In this document: positions 18,749 through 28,489 of the stretch, piece by piece
Layout: each line of letters starts with the position of its first letter
Position numbering within the stretch: the stretch's first letter is position 1
Assembly (NCBI RefSeq): GCF_003610295.1
Contig: NZ_RAPV01000001.1
Span: 3,162,001-3,226,000 of the forward strand
DNA length: 64,000 bases
Direction of reading: 5' to 3'
From: Paraburkholderia sp. BL23I1N1
GTDB taxonomy: Bacteria; Pseudomonadota; Gammaproteobacteria; Burkholderiales; Burkholderiaceae
Translations under genes and position numbers: made by a program
Notes under the pieces: model-generated
The model's database searches: none
Seen by the model: the letters and a program-made list of their open reading frames with translations, nothing else
What the model was told of the DNA's origin: nothing

Positions 18749-18825
18749 GCCTGCTCCAAGTTCATTAGTACAACTTCTAAACCAAGACTGATAAATCGCT
18801 ACCGGTACCGAACAGCCCGTGTGTT

Positions 18826-19533
18826 TCAGTTCAGGTTAAACGAGAACGGAACTTGCACACGGACAGCCTGGCCTTGGGAAACGCACGTGAACTGCTTGAC
18901 TGCGTTAAACGCAGCGCGATCGAGTGAGGAATCGTCCGCCGACTTGGCAACGCGTTCATTCGTAATATGGCCCTGCGGATCGACTACGAATTCAATCAGC
19001 ACATCACCCGTCACGTTGTTCTCCTGCGCTTCCTTCGGGTAGCGAATCGACGAACGGACCTGATCCGAATTCGGGCACACAACCCCAACTTCAGCGCTCA
19101 CGGGCTTGCTCGGCGCGGGCGGTGCCGGCGGTGCGGGCGCCACGGCCGGTGCCGACACGACTGGTGCGGCCTGGTGCGTGATCGTCGGTTGGGGCGGTGT
19201 TTGCACCTGCACTTCCGGCGGCGGCACGAATGGCGGCGGCGGCGGTGCGAACTTCGGCGGCGGCAATTGCACGGTGGGCAATGGCGGCGGCGGAGGCGGT
19301 TTGACCGGCTCGATGATCTTCGTTTCGATAGGATGCTGGATGACCTGCACGACCTTGGTGGCAAGGCCATTGATAAGTGCGTAGATCAGCACGATGTGCA
19401 GAAGCAGAACAACCGCGATACCGCCGAAGCGGCGTACTGGGTTTTGCTGCTTGCGCCCAAACTCACGCGGGCGCCCTGGCCTTTCCATACGGGCCGTTGC
19501 TGCCGGAAATTGCCCTTCGACTTTCGTACCCAC
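18826..19533 (-). CDS. tonB: TonB energy-transducing protein
   Basis: 235-residue TonB homologue. The cytoplasmic N-terminus precedes a single anchor helix (RFGGIAVVLLLHIVLIYALI). A Pro-rich periplasmic spacer follows (runs of P in residues about 76-145), and the C-terminal TonB domain carries IRYPKEAQENNVTGDVLIEF and ERVAKSADDSSLDRAAFNAV. It links the ExbB/ExbD motor to outer-membrane receptors and very likely serves the receptor at 11726-14467. It is the first gene of the tonB-exbB-exbD-exbD-TPR operon. Confidence 0.94.
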   Translation of the reverse strand: MGTKVEGQFPAATARMERPGRPREFGRKQQNPVRRFGGIAVVLLLHIVLIYALINGLATKVVQVIQHPIETKIIEPVKPPPPPPLPTVQLPPPKFAPPPPPFVPPPEVQVQTPPQPTITHQAAPVVSAPAVAPAPPAPPAPSKPVSAEVGVVCPNSDQVRSSIRYPKEAQENNVTGDVLIEFVVDPQGHITNERVAKSADDSSLDRAAFNAVKQFTCVSQGQAVRVQVPFSFNLN

Positions 19534-20500
19534 CTTTACTCCTCCGGCGTGAACCGTTCATTTCTGTATCTGCGGCGCGCTTACATACGGCAACAACGTT
19601 CACTTCTGACAATCAGACTCACCATCCATGGCCTTGATTTGCAGTCCAAAATTTATGCTGTAAGGCCCAACCCTGGTGCGATGGCACGGGTACGACAGTG
19701 AGACGTCACAACGGCGTTTTATCCTGGCCGGACGTCAATCTAAGTAGAACTACTAATATATTAAATTCGATCCACCAATTCCATCTGGCATGAGCAGCGG
19801 AAGACAATTTGATCGAAGCACGCTTCAGTTCGTGAACTTTTTGCGCGATTGTCACCGGCATTTCATGGGAGGCAACAATAGCAGGACAAAAAATGCGGGG
19901 TCAAACTTTTTTTGATGGCAGCATACTAAGTTTAGAGAGAACACTCTAACTAATGCTGTATTCGCGTCGCTTTAAAAGCATAAGCGTGTTTCGAGCAGAT
20001 GCGAGCGCGCCTTTGGCGGCTCGCTAAGTGGGACGCAGCCGCTATCGCGGCCTTCCGTGGTACGCCCTGAACTGCTGGCGGATCACTGGCGGCATAACGC
20101 GCAAAAGCCTGACGGACGGGCCTTTCGCGATAGTTGCATGGCAACTTGGGCGGACCGCGGACAGCACGTTTGACGTGATGATCGAGTGGCGGCCAGAGGC
20201 CGGCATCAAGGGCGGGAAGATAGCAGAAGAAAAACAGCGCTTCAAAAGCTTTTTCGCGGTATTTACGACACACTAAATCCGCATTTCAATTACGTCATTT
20301 ATATTATTACAAAAGCATTCTAAATAATTACATATTGCCGACGCCACCGGTAATGCCCGGCTTTGCCTGCCGGGCACCTCGACAACACGTTCTTCGCATT
20401 CGAGTAGCAACTGACTCCGAGTAACCGGGGGGGGGCGCGACTCACCAGGCTGAACGACCAAGACGGCGCGGCGCGCAGTGCGTTGCGCCGCTCCGCTGTC
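19534..20500. other. Long intergenic region between tonB and uvrA
   Basis: 967 bp without a gene I can support. It should hold the tonB promoter (AT-rich around 19740-19765 with AGTAG-aa-CTACT). A dyad TTAGAG-N6-CTCTAA lies at 19932-19949. A plus-strand frame at 20028-20276 (82 codons) has no recognisable domain and no good ribosome-binding site. A run of nine G lies at 20427-20435, just past the uvrA stop. Confidence 0.55.
20354..20376 (-). terminator. Hairpin downstream of uvrA
   Basis: TGCCCGGC (20354-20361) and GCCGGGCA (20369-20376) form an 8-bp stem with a 7-nt loop, about 125 nt beyond the uvrA stop. It is followed on the minus strand only by TTACC, so termination strength is uncertain. 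Confidence 0.45.
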
Positions 20501-23500
20501 TCAGCCGTTAGTTCCTTCACCCTCGACCACCCTCGTGTCGTTTTGCGTTCGAGCGAGCACGGAACGCAACGCCGCACCGGTGTGGCTGGCGGCGACGCGA
20601 GACAATCCTTCGGGGTCCGTAGCGGCGACAATCGTACCGCCACCCACGCCCCCTTCCGGACCGAGGTCGATGATCCAGTCTGCCTCGGCGATCACGTCGA
20701 GATCGTGCTCGATAACAACCACGCTATGGCCGCCGTCTGCGAGACGATGCAGGACGCGAATCAGCTTGGCGACGTCCGCCATATGCAAGCCGACAGTCGG
20801 TTCGTCCAGCACGTACAGCGTATGAGGCGGCTTCTGACCACGCCGCGTGATGTCGTCACGCACCTTGCTCAACTCGGTGACGAGCTTGATACGCTGCGCT
20901 TCGCCACCCGACAACGTAGGCGACGGCTGCCCCAGCGTGAGATAGCCGAGCCCGACATCTTTCATCAATTGCAATGGATGCGCGATGTTCGAAATCGGCG
21001 CGAAGAACTCGACGGCCTCATCGATTTCCATGGTCAGCACGTCGCCGATATTCTTGCCTCGCCACGTAACCGCGAGCGTCTCCGGGTTGAAGCGCTGCCC
21101 GTGGCAAACGTCGCACGGCACCTTCACGTCCGGCAGGAAACTCATGCCGATAGTGCGCACGCCCTGGCCTTCGCATGCGGGGCAACGTCCTTCGCCCGTG
21201 TTGAACGAAAAACGCGATGCGGTATAGCCACGCGCCCGCGCTTCGAGCGTGCCGGCGAACAACTTGCGAATCGCGTCCCACACGCCGATGTAGGTGGCCG
21301 GACAGGAGCGCGGTGTTTTGCCGATCGGTGTCTGATCGACTTCGAGCACACGGTCGATGGTTTCCCAACCGCTGATCGAATCGCACCCCTGCCACGCATG
21401 CGTGACGTTCAGCGGCGCACGTGGCGCTGTGCGCGCCAACACGCTCGAACGCCGGTTCGCCGCCGGTTGGGTTTCGGCCGCCGCACGCGCACGCCGCGTG
21501 GCCGGCGACGACAGCACCGAGCGCCCCACCGCATCCAGCAAATTGGCCATCAGCACGTCGCGGGCGAGCGTCGACTTGCCCGAACCGCTCACCCCCGTCA
21601 CCGCCACCAGCCGCGACAGCGGAATACCGACGGTGACGTTCTGCAGGTTGTGCAGCTTGCCGCCATTCACCGTCAGCCAGTTCTCCGGCACCGCGGCCGC
21701 GCGTTTGGTCGGCGCAACCACCTCACGGCGCGGCTGCAACGGATGCACGATCGGATTGGCGAGAAACTGCCCGGTCAGCGAATCGGGCTGCGCCGACAGA
21801 TCGGCCACGCTGCCCTGTGCGATCAGCGTGCCGCCGCGCTTGCCCGCGCCCGGTCCAATATCGATGATGTGATCAGCACGCCGAATCGTGTCCTCGTCAT
21901 GCTCGACCACCACTAGCGTATTGCCCTTTTCTCCAAGCTTGCGCAAGGCGTTGAGCAGAATCTGATTGTCGCGCGGATGCAGGCCGATGGTCGGTTCGTC
22001 GAGCACGTAGCACACGCCTTGCAGGTTACTGCCCAGTTGCGCGGCGAGCCGGATGCGCTGCGCTTCGCCGCCCGACAGGCTCGGCGCCGCGCGATCGAGA
22101 CTCAGATAACCGAGCCCGACTTCCTCCAGAAATTGCAGGCGGCTGCCAATTTCGCTGACCACGTCGCGCGCGATTTCCGCGTCCCGACCGGTCATCGCCA
22201 GCGCGTCGACCCACGCGCGCGTGTCCGACACCGTCCATTGCGCGACGTCGACAATCGCCTGATCGCCGAACCTGACCGCGCGCGCGGTTCGGTTCAGACG
22301 CGTACCGGCGCAATCCGCACACGGCTCGTCGACGAGACCTTCCGGCTCCTGCTCCTCGGAAGGCAAGCTCTGCTCGCGGCCGCGGTTGTCGTCGACGATG
22401 ATCGTGTCGTCGTACGCCGCGCGTTGTTCGCGCGTCAGCGCGAGGCCCGTGCCGACGCAGGTCGTGCACCAGCCATGCTTGCTGTTGTACGAGAACATGC
22501 GCGGGTCGAGTTCGGGATAGCTCGTGCCGCATACCGGACAGGCGCGCTTGGTGGACAGCACCTTCACCGTGCCGAGTTTCGCCGTAGTATGGCCACCGCT
22601 GATCGCGTCGTGCAAACCGTCGAGCGGCGCCAGCAGATGCATGACGCCCTTGCCGATTTCCAGCGTCTGGTCGAGCGCCTGGCGCAGTGCGACTTCGTTA
22701 TCCAGCGACACGACGAGGTCGGTCACCGGCAACTCGATCGTGTGCTCGCGGAAGCGATCGAGCTTCGGCCACGGGTCCACCGGCACGAACTCGCCGTCCA
22801 CCCGCAGATGCGTATTGCCACGCGCTTTCGCCCACTTGGCGAGATCGGTATAGACACCCTTGCGGTTCACGACCAGCGGCGCGAGGAAACCGACATGCTG
22901 CCCCTTGTGATCGCGCAGCAATTGCGCCGCAATCGATTCGACGCTTTGCGACGTGACCGGCGTGCCGTCGTGGATGCAATGTTGCAAGCCGAGCTTCACA
23001 TACAACAAGCGCAGGAAGTGCCAGACTTCAGACGTGGTCGCCACGGTACTTTTGCGGCCGCCGCGCGACAAACGCTGTTCGATCGCGACGGTAGGCGGAA
23101 TGCCGTACACCGCGTCGACCTCGGGCCGCCCGGCCGGTTGCACGATGGAACGTGCGTACGCGTTGAGCGATTCGAGGTAACGGCGCTGCCCTTCGTGAAA
23201 CAGAATGTCGAAGGCCAGCGTGGACTTGCCCGAACCGGACACACCGGTAATCACGTTGAATTTGCCGTGCGGGATGTCCACGTCCAGCGCTTTCAGATTG
23301 TGTTCGCGCGCATTGACGATGCGCACCACATCTTCGCCTTCGATTGCCCGCCGTGCACGCGCAGCGCTCAAGGCCTTTTGCAGCGGAATGCCCTGCGACG
23401 CCGGTTCCGCCGCCGCGTTCATGGCGCGGTCGTATTGCAGCAGCGCCTCGCCGGTGTGCGATCCCGCGCAAAGTTTGACGTCTTCCGGCGTGCCCGCACA

Positions 23501-26416
23501 CAGCACCCTGCCGCCGCCATCGCCGCCTTCAGGGCCGAGGTCGATCAGCCAGTCGGCTGCACGGATCACGTCGAGATTGTGTTCGATCACGATCAGTGAA
23601 TGTCCGCTCGCCAGCAGTTTGCTGAACGCCTGCATCAGCTTGGCGATGTCGTCGAAATGCAGGCCGGTGGTCGGTTCGTCGAACATGAACAGGCGTTTTG
23701 CGACCGGCTGCTTCGCGCTGCGCGCGGTGCGCGCCTGGGCCGATTCCGCAAGGAAACCGGCAAGCTTGAGCCGCTGCGCTTCGCCGCCGGATAGTGTGGG
23801 CACCGGCTGGCCCAGCTTCACGTATTCGAGACCCACGTCGACGATCGGCTGCAGCACACGCAATACTTCGGCATCCTTCTCGAAGTAGGCGGTGGCTTCG
23901 CTCACCGTCAATTCCAGCACGTCCGCAATACTCAACGCACGCGCCGGCACGCCGCGCTCGATTTTCACTTCGAGCAGTTCCGCGCGATAACGGCGGCCGT
24001 CGCAATCCGGGCAGCGCAGGTAGACGTCGCTCAGGAACTGCATTTCGATGTGTTCGAAGCCCGAACCGCCACAGGTCGGGCAACGCCCGTCGCCGGAGTT
24101 GAAGCTGAACATGCCAGGGCCGTAACCGCGTTGCTGCGCGAGCGGCGCCTTGGCGAAGAGCTTGCGGATTTCGTCGAATGCGCCGACGTAGCTGGCCGGA
24201 TTCGAGCGCGCGGTCTTGCCGATCGGCGACTGGTCGACGAAGACCACGTCGGTGACCTGGTCGGCACCGGTCAGGCTCCTGAATGCGCCGGGCGATTCGG
24301 TGGCGAGACCGAAGTGCCGCGCCATGGCCGGATACAAAACGTCCTGCAGCAAGGTGGATTTGCCGGAGCCCGACACGCCTGTCACGCAGACAAGCCGCTG
24401 CAGCGGAATCTCGACGGTAACGTCGCGCAGATTATGTTCGGTCGCGCCCTCGAGCACAATACGCGGCGTGCTGTCATCCACCGGACGTTGCGACCAGTGC
24501 GCCGCGTCCGCCACATGCCGGCGCCCGCCCAGGTACTCGCCGGTCAGCGTGCCGGACGAGCGAATTGCCTCGGGCGCGCCGTCGTAAATAATTGAGCCGC
24601 CCCGCTCGCCCGGCCCCGGGCCCATGTCGATCAAACGATCCGCCGCGAGCATCACGGAGGGATCATGCTCGACCACCACCAGCGTATTGCCCGCGTCGCG
24701 CAGCCGATGCATCGCCTCCACGATCCGGTTCAGATCGCGCGGATGCAGGCCGATGCTCGGCTCGTCGAGCACGAACAGCGTTTTGGTCAGCGAGGTGCCG
24801 AGCGCCGTGGTCAGGTTGATCCGCTGAACCTCGCCGCCCGACAACGTGCGGCTTTGCCGGTCGAGCGTCAGATAGCCGAGGCCGACATCACATAGATATT
24901 TAAGCCGCGTACGCACCTCAGCGAGCAACCGCTTGAGTGCGTCGTCGAGCAGTGCGCTCGGCAGGTTGATCTCGTCGAAGAAACGCCGGATACGCTCGAT
25001 CGGCATCAGCATCAGATCGTGCACGGTCAGGCCCGGCAAGGCTTCAAGTTGAGCGCGTTTCCACTCAATGCCACGTGGCATGAAGCGCTTTTCGGGCGCC
25101 AGCACCTCGTCCGCATTCTGCTTGCTGCCGAGGCGCCACAACAGCGATTCCGTTTTCAGACGCGCGCCGCCACAGGTCTCGCACGGCGTATAGCTGCGGT
25201 ACTTCGACAGCAGCACGCGGATGTGCATCTTGTACGCTTTCGATTCGAGATACTCGAAGAAGCGTTTGACACCGTACCAATGGCTTTGCCACTTGCCGTT
25301 CCAGTCCGGCGAACCGTTGATGACCCAGTCGCGCTCGGCGTCAGTCAGCTCGCCCCAAGGCGTGCCACGGCGAATATCGGCTTTCGCCGCGTAGCGCATC
25401 AGGTCGTCCTGGCATTCTTTCCAGGCCGGCGTTTGCATCGGCTTGATCGCGCCGTCGCGAAGCGTCTTGCGCGCGTCGGGAATCACCAGACCGAGGTCGA
25501 CGCCAATCACGCGGCCGAAACCTCGGCAAACTTCGCACGCACCGTAAGCCGAATTGAACGAGAACAGCGCCGGCTGCGGATCCGCGTAGCGAAGGTCGCT
25601 CTCGGGGCTGTGCAAACCGGTGGAGAAACGCCAGATTTGCGGCTCGGCTTCTTTGGCCTCCGGTGCCTCTGGCGCTGCGGGCAGCACGTAAATATTGACG
25701 CGGCCGCCACCACGCTTGAGCGATGCCTCAATGGCTTCGACCACCCGCTGCTTGTCCACCGAACTCAAACGGAAGCGGTCGGCCACCACGTCGAGCAGCT
25801 TGCGCTTGCCGGTGGGCGAGTCGACCTCGCGCTGCGCCTGCACACGCGTATAACCGCTCGCGGAGAGCCATTGCTCCACTTCCTGCTCGGACGCCGTCTC
25901 CGGTAACTCGACCGGGAACGTGACGACCAGCCGCGGATCGTGCTCCGCGGTGCGCTTGAGCAGTTTGGCGTAGATCGTCTCGGGCGTGTCGTGGCGCACC
26001 TGCTGCGCGGTCTTGCGGTCGAACAGTTCGGCCGCGCGCGCGTAAAGCAGCTTCAGGTGATCGTTGAGCTCCGTCATGGTGCCGACGGTGGAGCGCGAAC
26101 TGCGCACCGGGTTGGTCTGGTCGATCGCGATGGCGGGCGGTACGCCGTCGACCCGGTCGACTTGCGGCCGGTCCATGCGGTCGAGAAACTGCCGGGCGTA
26201 GGCGCTGAAGGTTTCGACGTAGCGCCGCTGCCCTTCCGCGTACAAGGTGTCGAACACGAGGCTCGATTTGCCGGACCCGGACGGACCGGTGACGACCGTC
26301 ATTTCGCCGGTTCGTACATCGAGATCGACGTTCTTCAGGTTGTGCTGGCGCGCGCCGCGAATGCGGATAATTCCGTTAGATGCCAATTTTTCCGACCGTC
26401 TGAATGAGTGGACCAC
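20501..26416 (-). CDS. uvrA: Double-length UvrA-like excinuclease ATPase (two UvrA modules fused)
   Basis: 1971 residues, about twice the usual 940 of UvrA, the damage-recognition ATPase of nucleotide excision repair. Two complete UvrA modules are joined near residue 1025. Four Walker A motifs are visible (GPSGSGKSS near residue 45; GVSGSGKST near 677, 1056 and 1606), with four LSGG signatures and four DEP(S/T) Walker B regions. Zinc-finger CxxC pairs are present in both modules (e.g. CPTCGGSG/CPDCDGRR and CPACEGQG/CDVCHGQR). In module 1 the first CPxC pair of the N-terminal zinc site is missing (HSPESD), whereas module 2 keeps CPVCG. UvrA normally works as a dimer, so one chain may act as a covalent pseudodimer. 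The GTG start at 26416 is uncertain; a TTG at about codon 11 is possible. Confidence 0.93.
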   Translation of the reverse strand: MVHSFRRSEKLASNGIIRIRGARQHNLKNVDLDVRTGEMTVVTGPSGSGKSSLVFDTLYAEGQRRYVETFSAYARQFLDRMDRPQVDRVDGVPPAIAIDQTNPVRSSRSTVGTMTELNDHLKLLYARAAELFDRKTAQQVRHDTPETIYAKLLKRTAEHDPRLVVTFPVELPETASEQEVEQWLSASGYTRVQAQREVDSPTGKRKLLDVVADRFRLSSVDKQRVVEAIEASLKRGGGRVNIYVLPAAPEAPEAKEAEPQIWRFSTGLHSPESDLRYADPQPALFSFNSAYGACEVCRGFGRVIGVDLGLVIPDARKTLRDGAIKPMQTPAWKECQDDLMRYAAKADIRRGTPWGELTDAERDWVINGSPDWNGKWQSHWYGVKRFFEYLESKAYKMHIRVLLSKYRSYTPCETCGGARLKTESLLWRLGSKQNADEVLAPEKRFMPRGIEWKRAQLEALPGLTVHDLMLMPIERIRRFFDEINLPSALLDDALKRLLAEVRTRLKYLCDVGLGYLTLDRQSRTLSGGEVQRINLTTALGTSLTKTLFVLDEPSIGLHPRDLNRIVEAMHRLRDAGNTLVVVEHDPSVMLAADRLIDMGPGPGERGGSIIYDGAPEAIRSSGTLTGEYLGGRRHVADAAHWSQRPVDDSTPRIVLEGATEHNLRDVTVEIPLQRLVCVTGVSGSGKSTLLQDVLYPAMARHFGLATESPGAFRSLTGADQVTDVVFVDQSPIGKTARSNPASYVGAFDEIRKLFAKAPLAQQRGYGPGMFSFNSGDGRCPTCGGSGFEHIEMQFLSDVYLRCPDCDGRRYRAELLEVKIERGVPARALSIADVLELTVSEATAYFEKDAEVLRVLQPIVDVGLEYVKLGQPVPTLSGGEAQRLKLAGFLAESAQARTARSAKQPVAKRLFMFDEPTTGLHFDDIAKLMQAFSKLLASGHSLIVIEHNLDVIRAADWLIDLGPEGGDGGGRVLCAGTPEDVKLCAGSHTGEALLQYDRAMNAAAEPASQGIPLQKALSAARARRAIEGEDVVRIVNAREHNLKALDVDIPHGKFNVITGVSGSGKSTLAFDILFHEGQRRYLESLNAYARSIVQPAGRPEVDAVYGIPPTVAIEQRLSRGGRKSTVATTSEVWHFLRLLYVKLGLQHCIHDGTPVTSQSVESIAAQLLRDHKGQHVGFLAPLVVNRKGVYTDLAKWAKARGNTHLRVDGEFVPVDPWPKLDRFREHTIELPVTDLVVSLDNEVALRQALDQTLEIGKGVMHLLAPLDGLHDAISGGHTTAKLGTVKVLSTKRACPVCGTSYPELDPRMFSYNSKHGWCTTCVGTGLALTREQRAAYDDTIIVDDNRGREQSLPSEEQEPEGLVDEPCADCAGTRLNRTARAVRFGDQAIVDVAQWTVSDTRAWVDALAMTGRDAEIARDVVSEIGSRLQFLEEVGLGYLSLDRAAPSLSGGEAQRIRLAAQLGSNLQGVCYVLDEPTIGLHPRDNQILLNALRKLGEKGNTLVVVEHDEDTIRRADHIIDIGPGAGKRGGTLIAQGSVADLSAQPDSLTGQFLANPIVHPLQPRREVVAPTKRAAAVPENWLTVNGGKLHNLQNVTVGIPLSRLVAVTGVSGSGKSTLARDVLMANLLDAVGRSVLSSPATRRARAAAETQPAANRRSSVLARTAPRAPLNVTHAWQGCDSISGWETIDRVLEVDQTPIGKTPRSCPATYIGVWDAIRKLFAGTLEARARGYTASRFSFNTGEGRCPACEGQGVRTIGMSFLPDVKVPCDVCHGQRFNPETLAVTWRGKNIGDVLTMEIDEAVEFFAPISNIAHPLQLMKDVGLGYLTLGQPSPTLSGGEAQRIKLVTELSKVRDDITRRGQKPPHTLYVLDEPTVGLHMADVAKLIRVLHRLADGGHSVVVIEHDLDVIAEADWIIDLGPEGGVGGGTIVAATDPEGLSRVAASHTGAALRSVLARTQNDTRVVEGEGTNG

Positions 26417-26505
26417 CTCTCACGGACGCCTCGCGACCGCGCAAGTTCGGGATACCCGGCTGACGGAACGACACGCCAAAGGCCGGGCTGCAGGGGGATA
26501 CTATA

Positions 26506-26521
26506 CTGTATATTTATACAG
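26506..26521. promoter_or_regulatory. LexA (SOS) box upstream of uvrA
   Basis: CTG-TATATTTATA-CAG matches the CTG-N10-CAG LexA operator with the preferred (TA)n core. It lies 90 bp before the uvrA start, and a TATAGT -10-like hexamer adjoins it on the minus strand. This indicates DNA-damage induction of uvrA. Nothing else with gene character was found in 26417-26754. Confidence 0.85.
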
Positions 26522-26754
26522 TTTTCCATGACGCGGCACGGTTGCACTTTCGCAGCGTCTCGGGTCTGAAACAGCGACGCCGAGGGCGCCCCGATCAGCC
26601 GACCAGCAAGCGATGTGCCGTTTCAGAGGAGCCGCGCAGCCTTGAGGAAATGGCGGCGGAGAGGGGGAATTACAAGGTTTTTCTGCGCAGCGCAGCGTGG
26701 CGGCGCACCGCGCGCAAGCCGGAATCAGCCGGATCTGATCGGATCTGACCGCCC

Positions 26755-28266
26755 TTAGCCGAAAACGCTTTCCACGTTGAACCGGCCCATCGCCGGCGCC
26801 GCCGGTTCAGCAGCGGCCTGCGTCGCTCCGCTTTCGCCCAGCGCATAAGCCACGCAGCGTTTTGCCAACACCTCGGTCGGATCGACAAGCCGCACCGTCG
26901 GCCCACCTGGCCGCGCCAGCGTCGAAGCGCGCAACAGCAACGGCAACTCGGTACAGCCCAGCACGATCACCCGCACGCCTTGCGCGACGAGGTCGTCCAC
27001 CGCAGCGGCGAGGTCGTCACAGCACTCGCCCGACGTGTAGCCCGCCTTGGCGCCGGCCGGCCCATAAATCGCATTCATGAGCCGCGCCTGGGCGGCCGCG
27101 GCCGGCGCGAACTGCACGAAGCCGCATGCGTCGAGCACCTTCTCGTAGACGCGGCTTGCCAGTGTGCCCGACGTGGCCAGCACACCGACTTCGCGCAAGC
27201 TCGGGAAAGCTTCGCGCAGATAATCGGCGGTACAGGTCAGCATATTGACGATCGGAATGGTCAACGAAGGCTGAATCCGCTCGACGAACGCATGCGCCGT
27301 ATTGCACGGAATCGCGATGAGATCGGCACCGCCCTCCTCGAGCGTCTTGCAGGCAGCGTAAAGCGCGAGTGTAGGATCGTCGCCGTTGCCGAGCAGCGCT
27401 TCAGTGCGATCCGGAATCTGTGGATTCTGCTCGACCATCACCTTGATGTGGTCCTGATCGCGCGCGGCCGGCGTATTACGCACCAGTTTCGCCATGAAAT
27501 CGACCGTCGCCGCCGGGCCGACACCGCCGAGCACGCCCACCTTGAAACGCCGCTCCGGCTGCGAATATTGCGCCGCCGCGACATAGCGCGCGTAGACCAG
27601 ATTGGTATCGACAAACGGCACTTCCAGCGTGCCGAGTGCGCGCGCCACCAGGGGGATTTCGGCGAGGCCGGGCACAATGATCTCCGCACCTTGCGCAATG
27701 AGGTCCGCGCAAGCGGCGCGTAGCAATTCAACTGGCCGGCCATACAGATGCCCGCATTTGATGCCCTCTACGCCGTACACAGCACTCGTTACGCGATCCA
27801 TGCCCTCTTCATTTCGCGGATGCAGCACGTTGAACTGCGCACTGTCGAAATAGCGCTCGAAAAGGCCGTTGGAGCGAATCGTGCTGGAAGTCAGCACGCC
27901 GATACGGCGGACCGACGGAAAAGCCTGCCGCACGTGCGCCGAGAGCGCAGCCATGATGTTGGCGATCGGCAACGCCACGTTCGCCGAGAGTTCGTCTATG
28001 AAAGTGTGACTGAGGAAGCACGGCAAGACGATCGCGTCGACACCGCGTTTCTCGAAGGCGCGAATCGTGTCGAATACATGGATCTTGAAGAGCGAACTCG
28101 CTGTGCCTGGCGAAGCCGGTCCTTGCCACGCCTGTTGCTCGAGGACGAAGTCGAACGGCTTGGCGGCGCCGGGCCAGCGCCAGGCCACGCTCATTCTGCT
28201 CAACACGTCGACACCGGCGAGCGGCGACGCGCCCGTCACCACACCCAGCGAACGATGACGATACAT
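26755..28266 (-). CDS. Two-domain aspartate/glutamate racemase-family protein
   Basis: 503 residues comprising two tandem Asp/Glu/hydantoin racemase-like domains (about 1-235 and 240-480). The C-terminal domain keeps both catalytic cysteines, Cys321 in AIPCNTAHAF and Cys438 in VLGCTELPL, plus the start motif VGVLGGVGPAAT. The N-terminal domain has Cys83 (LPCFLSHTF) but shows GLAEIPL where GCTEIPL is expected, so one of the two acid/base cysteines is lost and this half is probably inactive or altered. Family members racemise amino acids without cofactor. The substrate is not predictable. It stands alone, convergent with nothing, 223 bp beyond the MFS transporter stop. Confidence 0.85.
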   Translation of the reverse strand: MYRHRSLGVVTGASPLAGVDVLSRMSVAWRWPGAAKPFDFVLEQQAWQGPASPGTASSLFKIHVFDTIRAFEKRGVDAIVLPCFLSHTFIDELSANVALPIANIMAALSAHVRQAFPSVRRIGVLTSSTIRSNGLFERYFDSAQFNVLHPRNEEGMDRVTSAVYGVEGIKCGHLYGRPVELLRAACADLIAQGAEIIVPGLAEIPLVARALGTLEVPFVDTNLVYARYVAAAQYSQPERRFKVGVLGGVGPAATVDFMAKLVRNTPAARDQDHIKVMVEQNPQIPDRTEALLGNGDDPTLALYAACKTLEEGGADLIAIPCNTAHAFVERIQPSLTIPIVNMLTCTADYLREAFPSLREVGVLATSGTLASRVYEKVLDACGFVQFAPAAAAQARLMNAIYGPAGAKAGYTSGECCDDLAAAVDDLVAQGVRVIVLGCTELPLLLRASTLARPGGPTVRLVDPTEVLAKRCVAYALGESGATQAAAEPAAPAMGRFNVESVFG

Positions 28267-28489
28267 GATGGCTTTCCCCTGTCGTTTTTTCAGTTCGCCT
28301 TGATATTAGGATGCTTTCGGGGATTCAGGATGTTGTTAATCACGAAATAGCGGGTTTATGCCTGGCTGAGTGCGCTTACTGAATGTTTTCCTGCGGCGAC
28401 GCCTGTCCGCGTTTTGTAATGGGTTGATTGGCGTTGCCCTTGTTCGGGGCATACGGACAAACAGGCGTCACATGGCAACGCGCCTGAAC

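Noticed and set aside
20028..20276. 82-codon plus-strand frame between tonB and uvrA
   Set aside because: No recognisable motif or good start; composition matches non-coding surroundings.
20483..26407. Long open frames (up to 540 codons) on the plus strand opposite uvrA
   Set aside because: They are Arg/His/Ala-rich antisense shadows of a high-GC gene with no family features.
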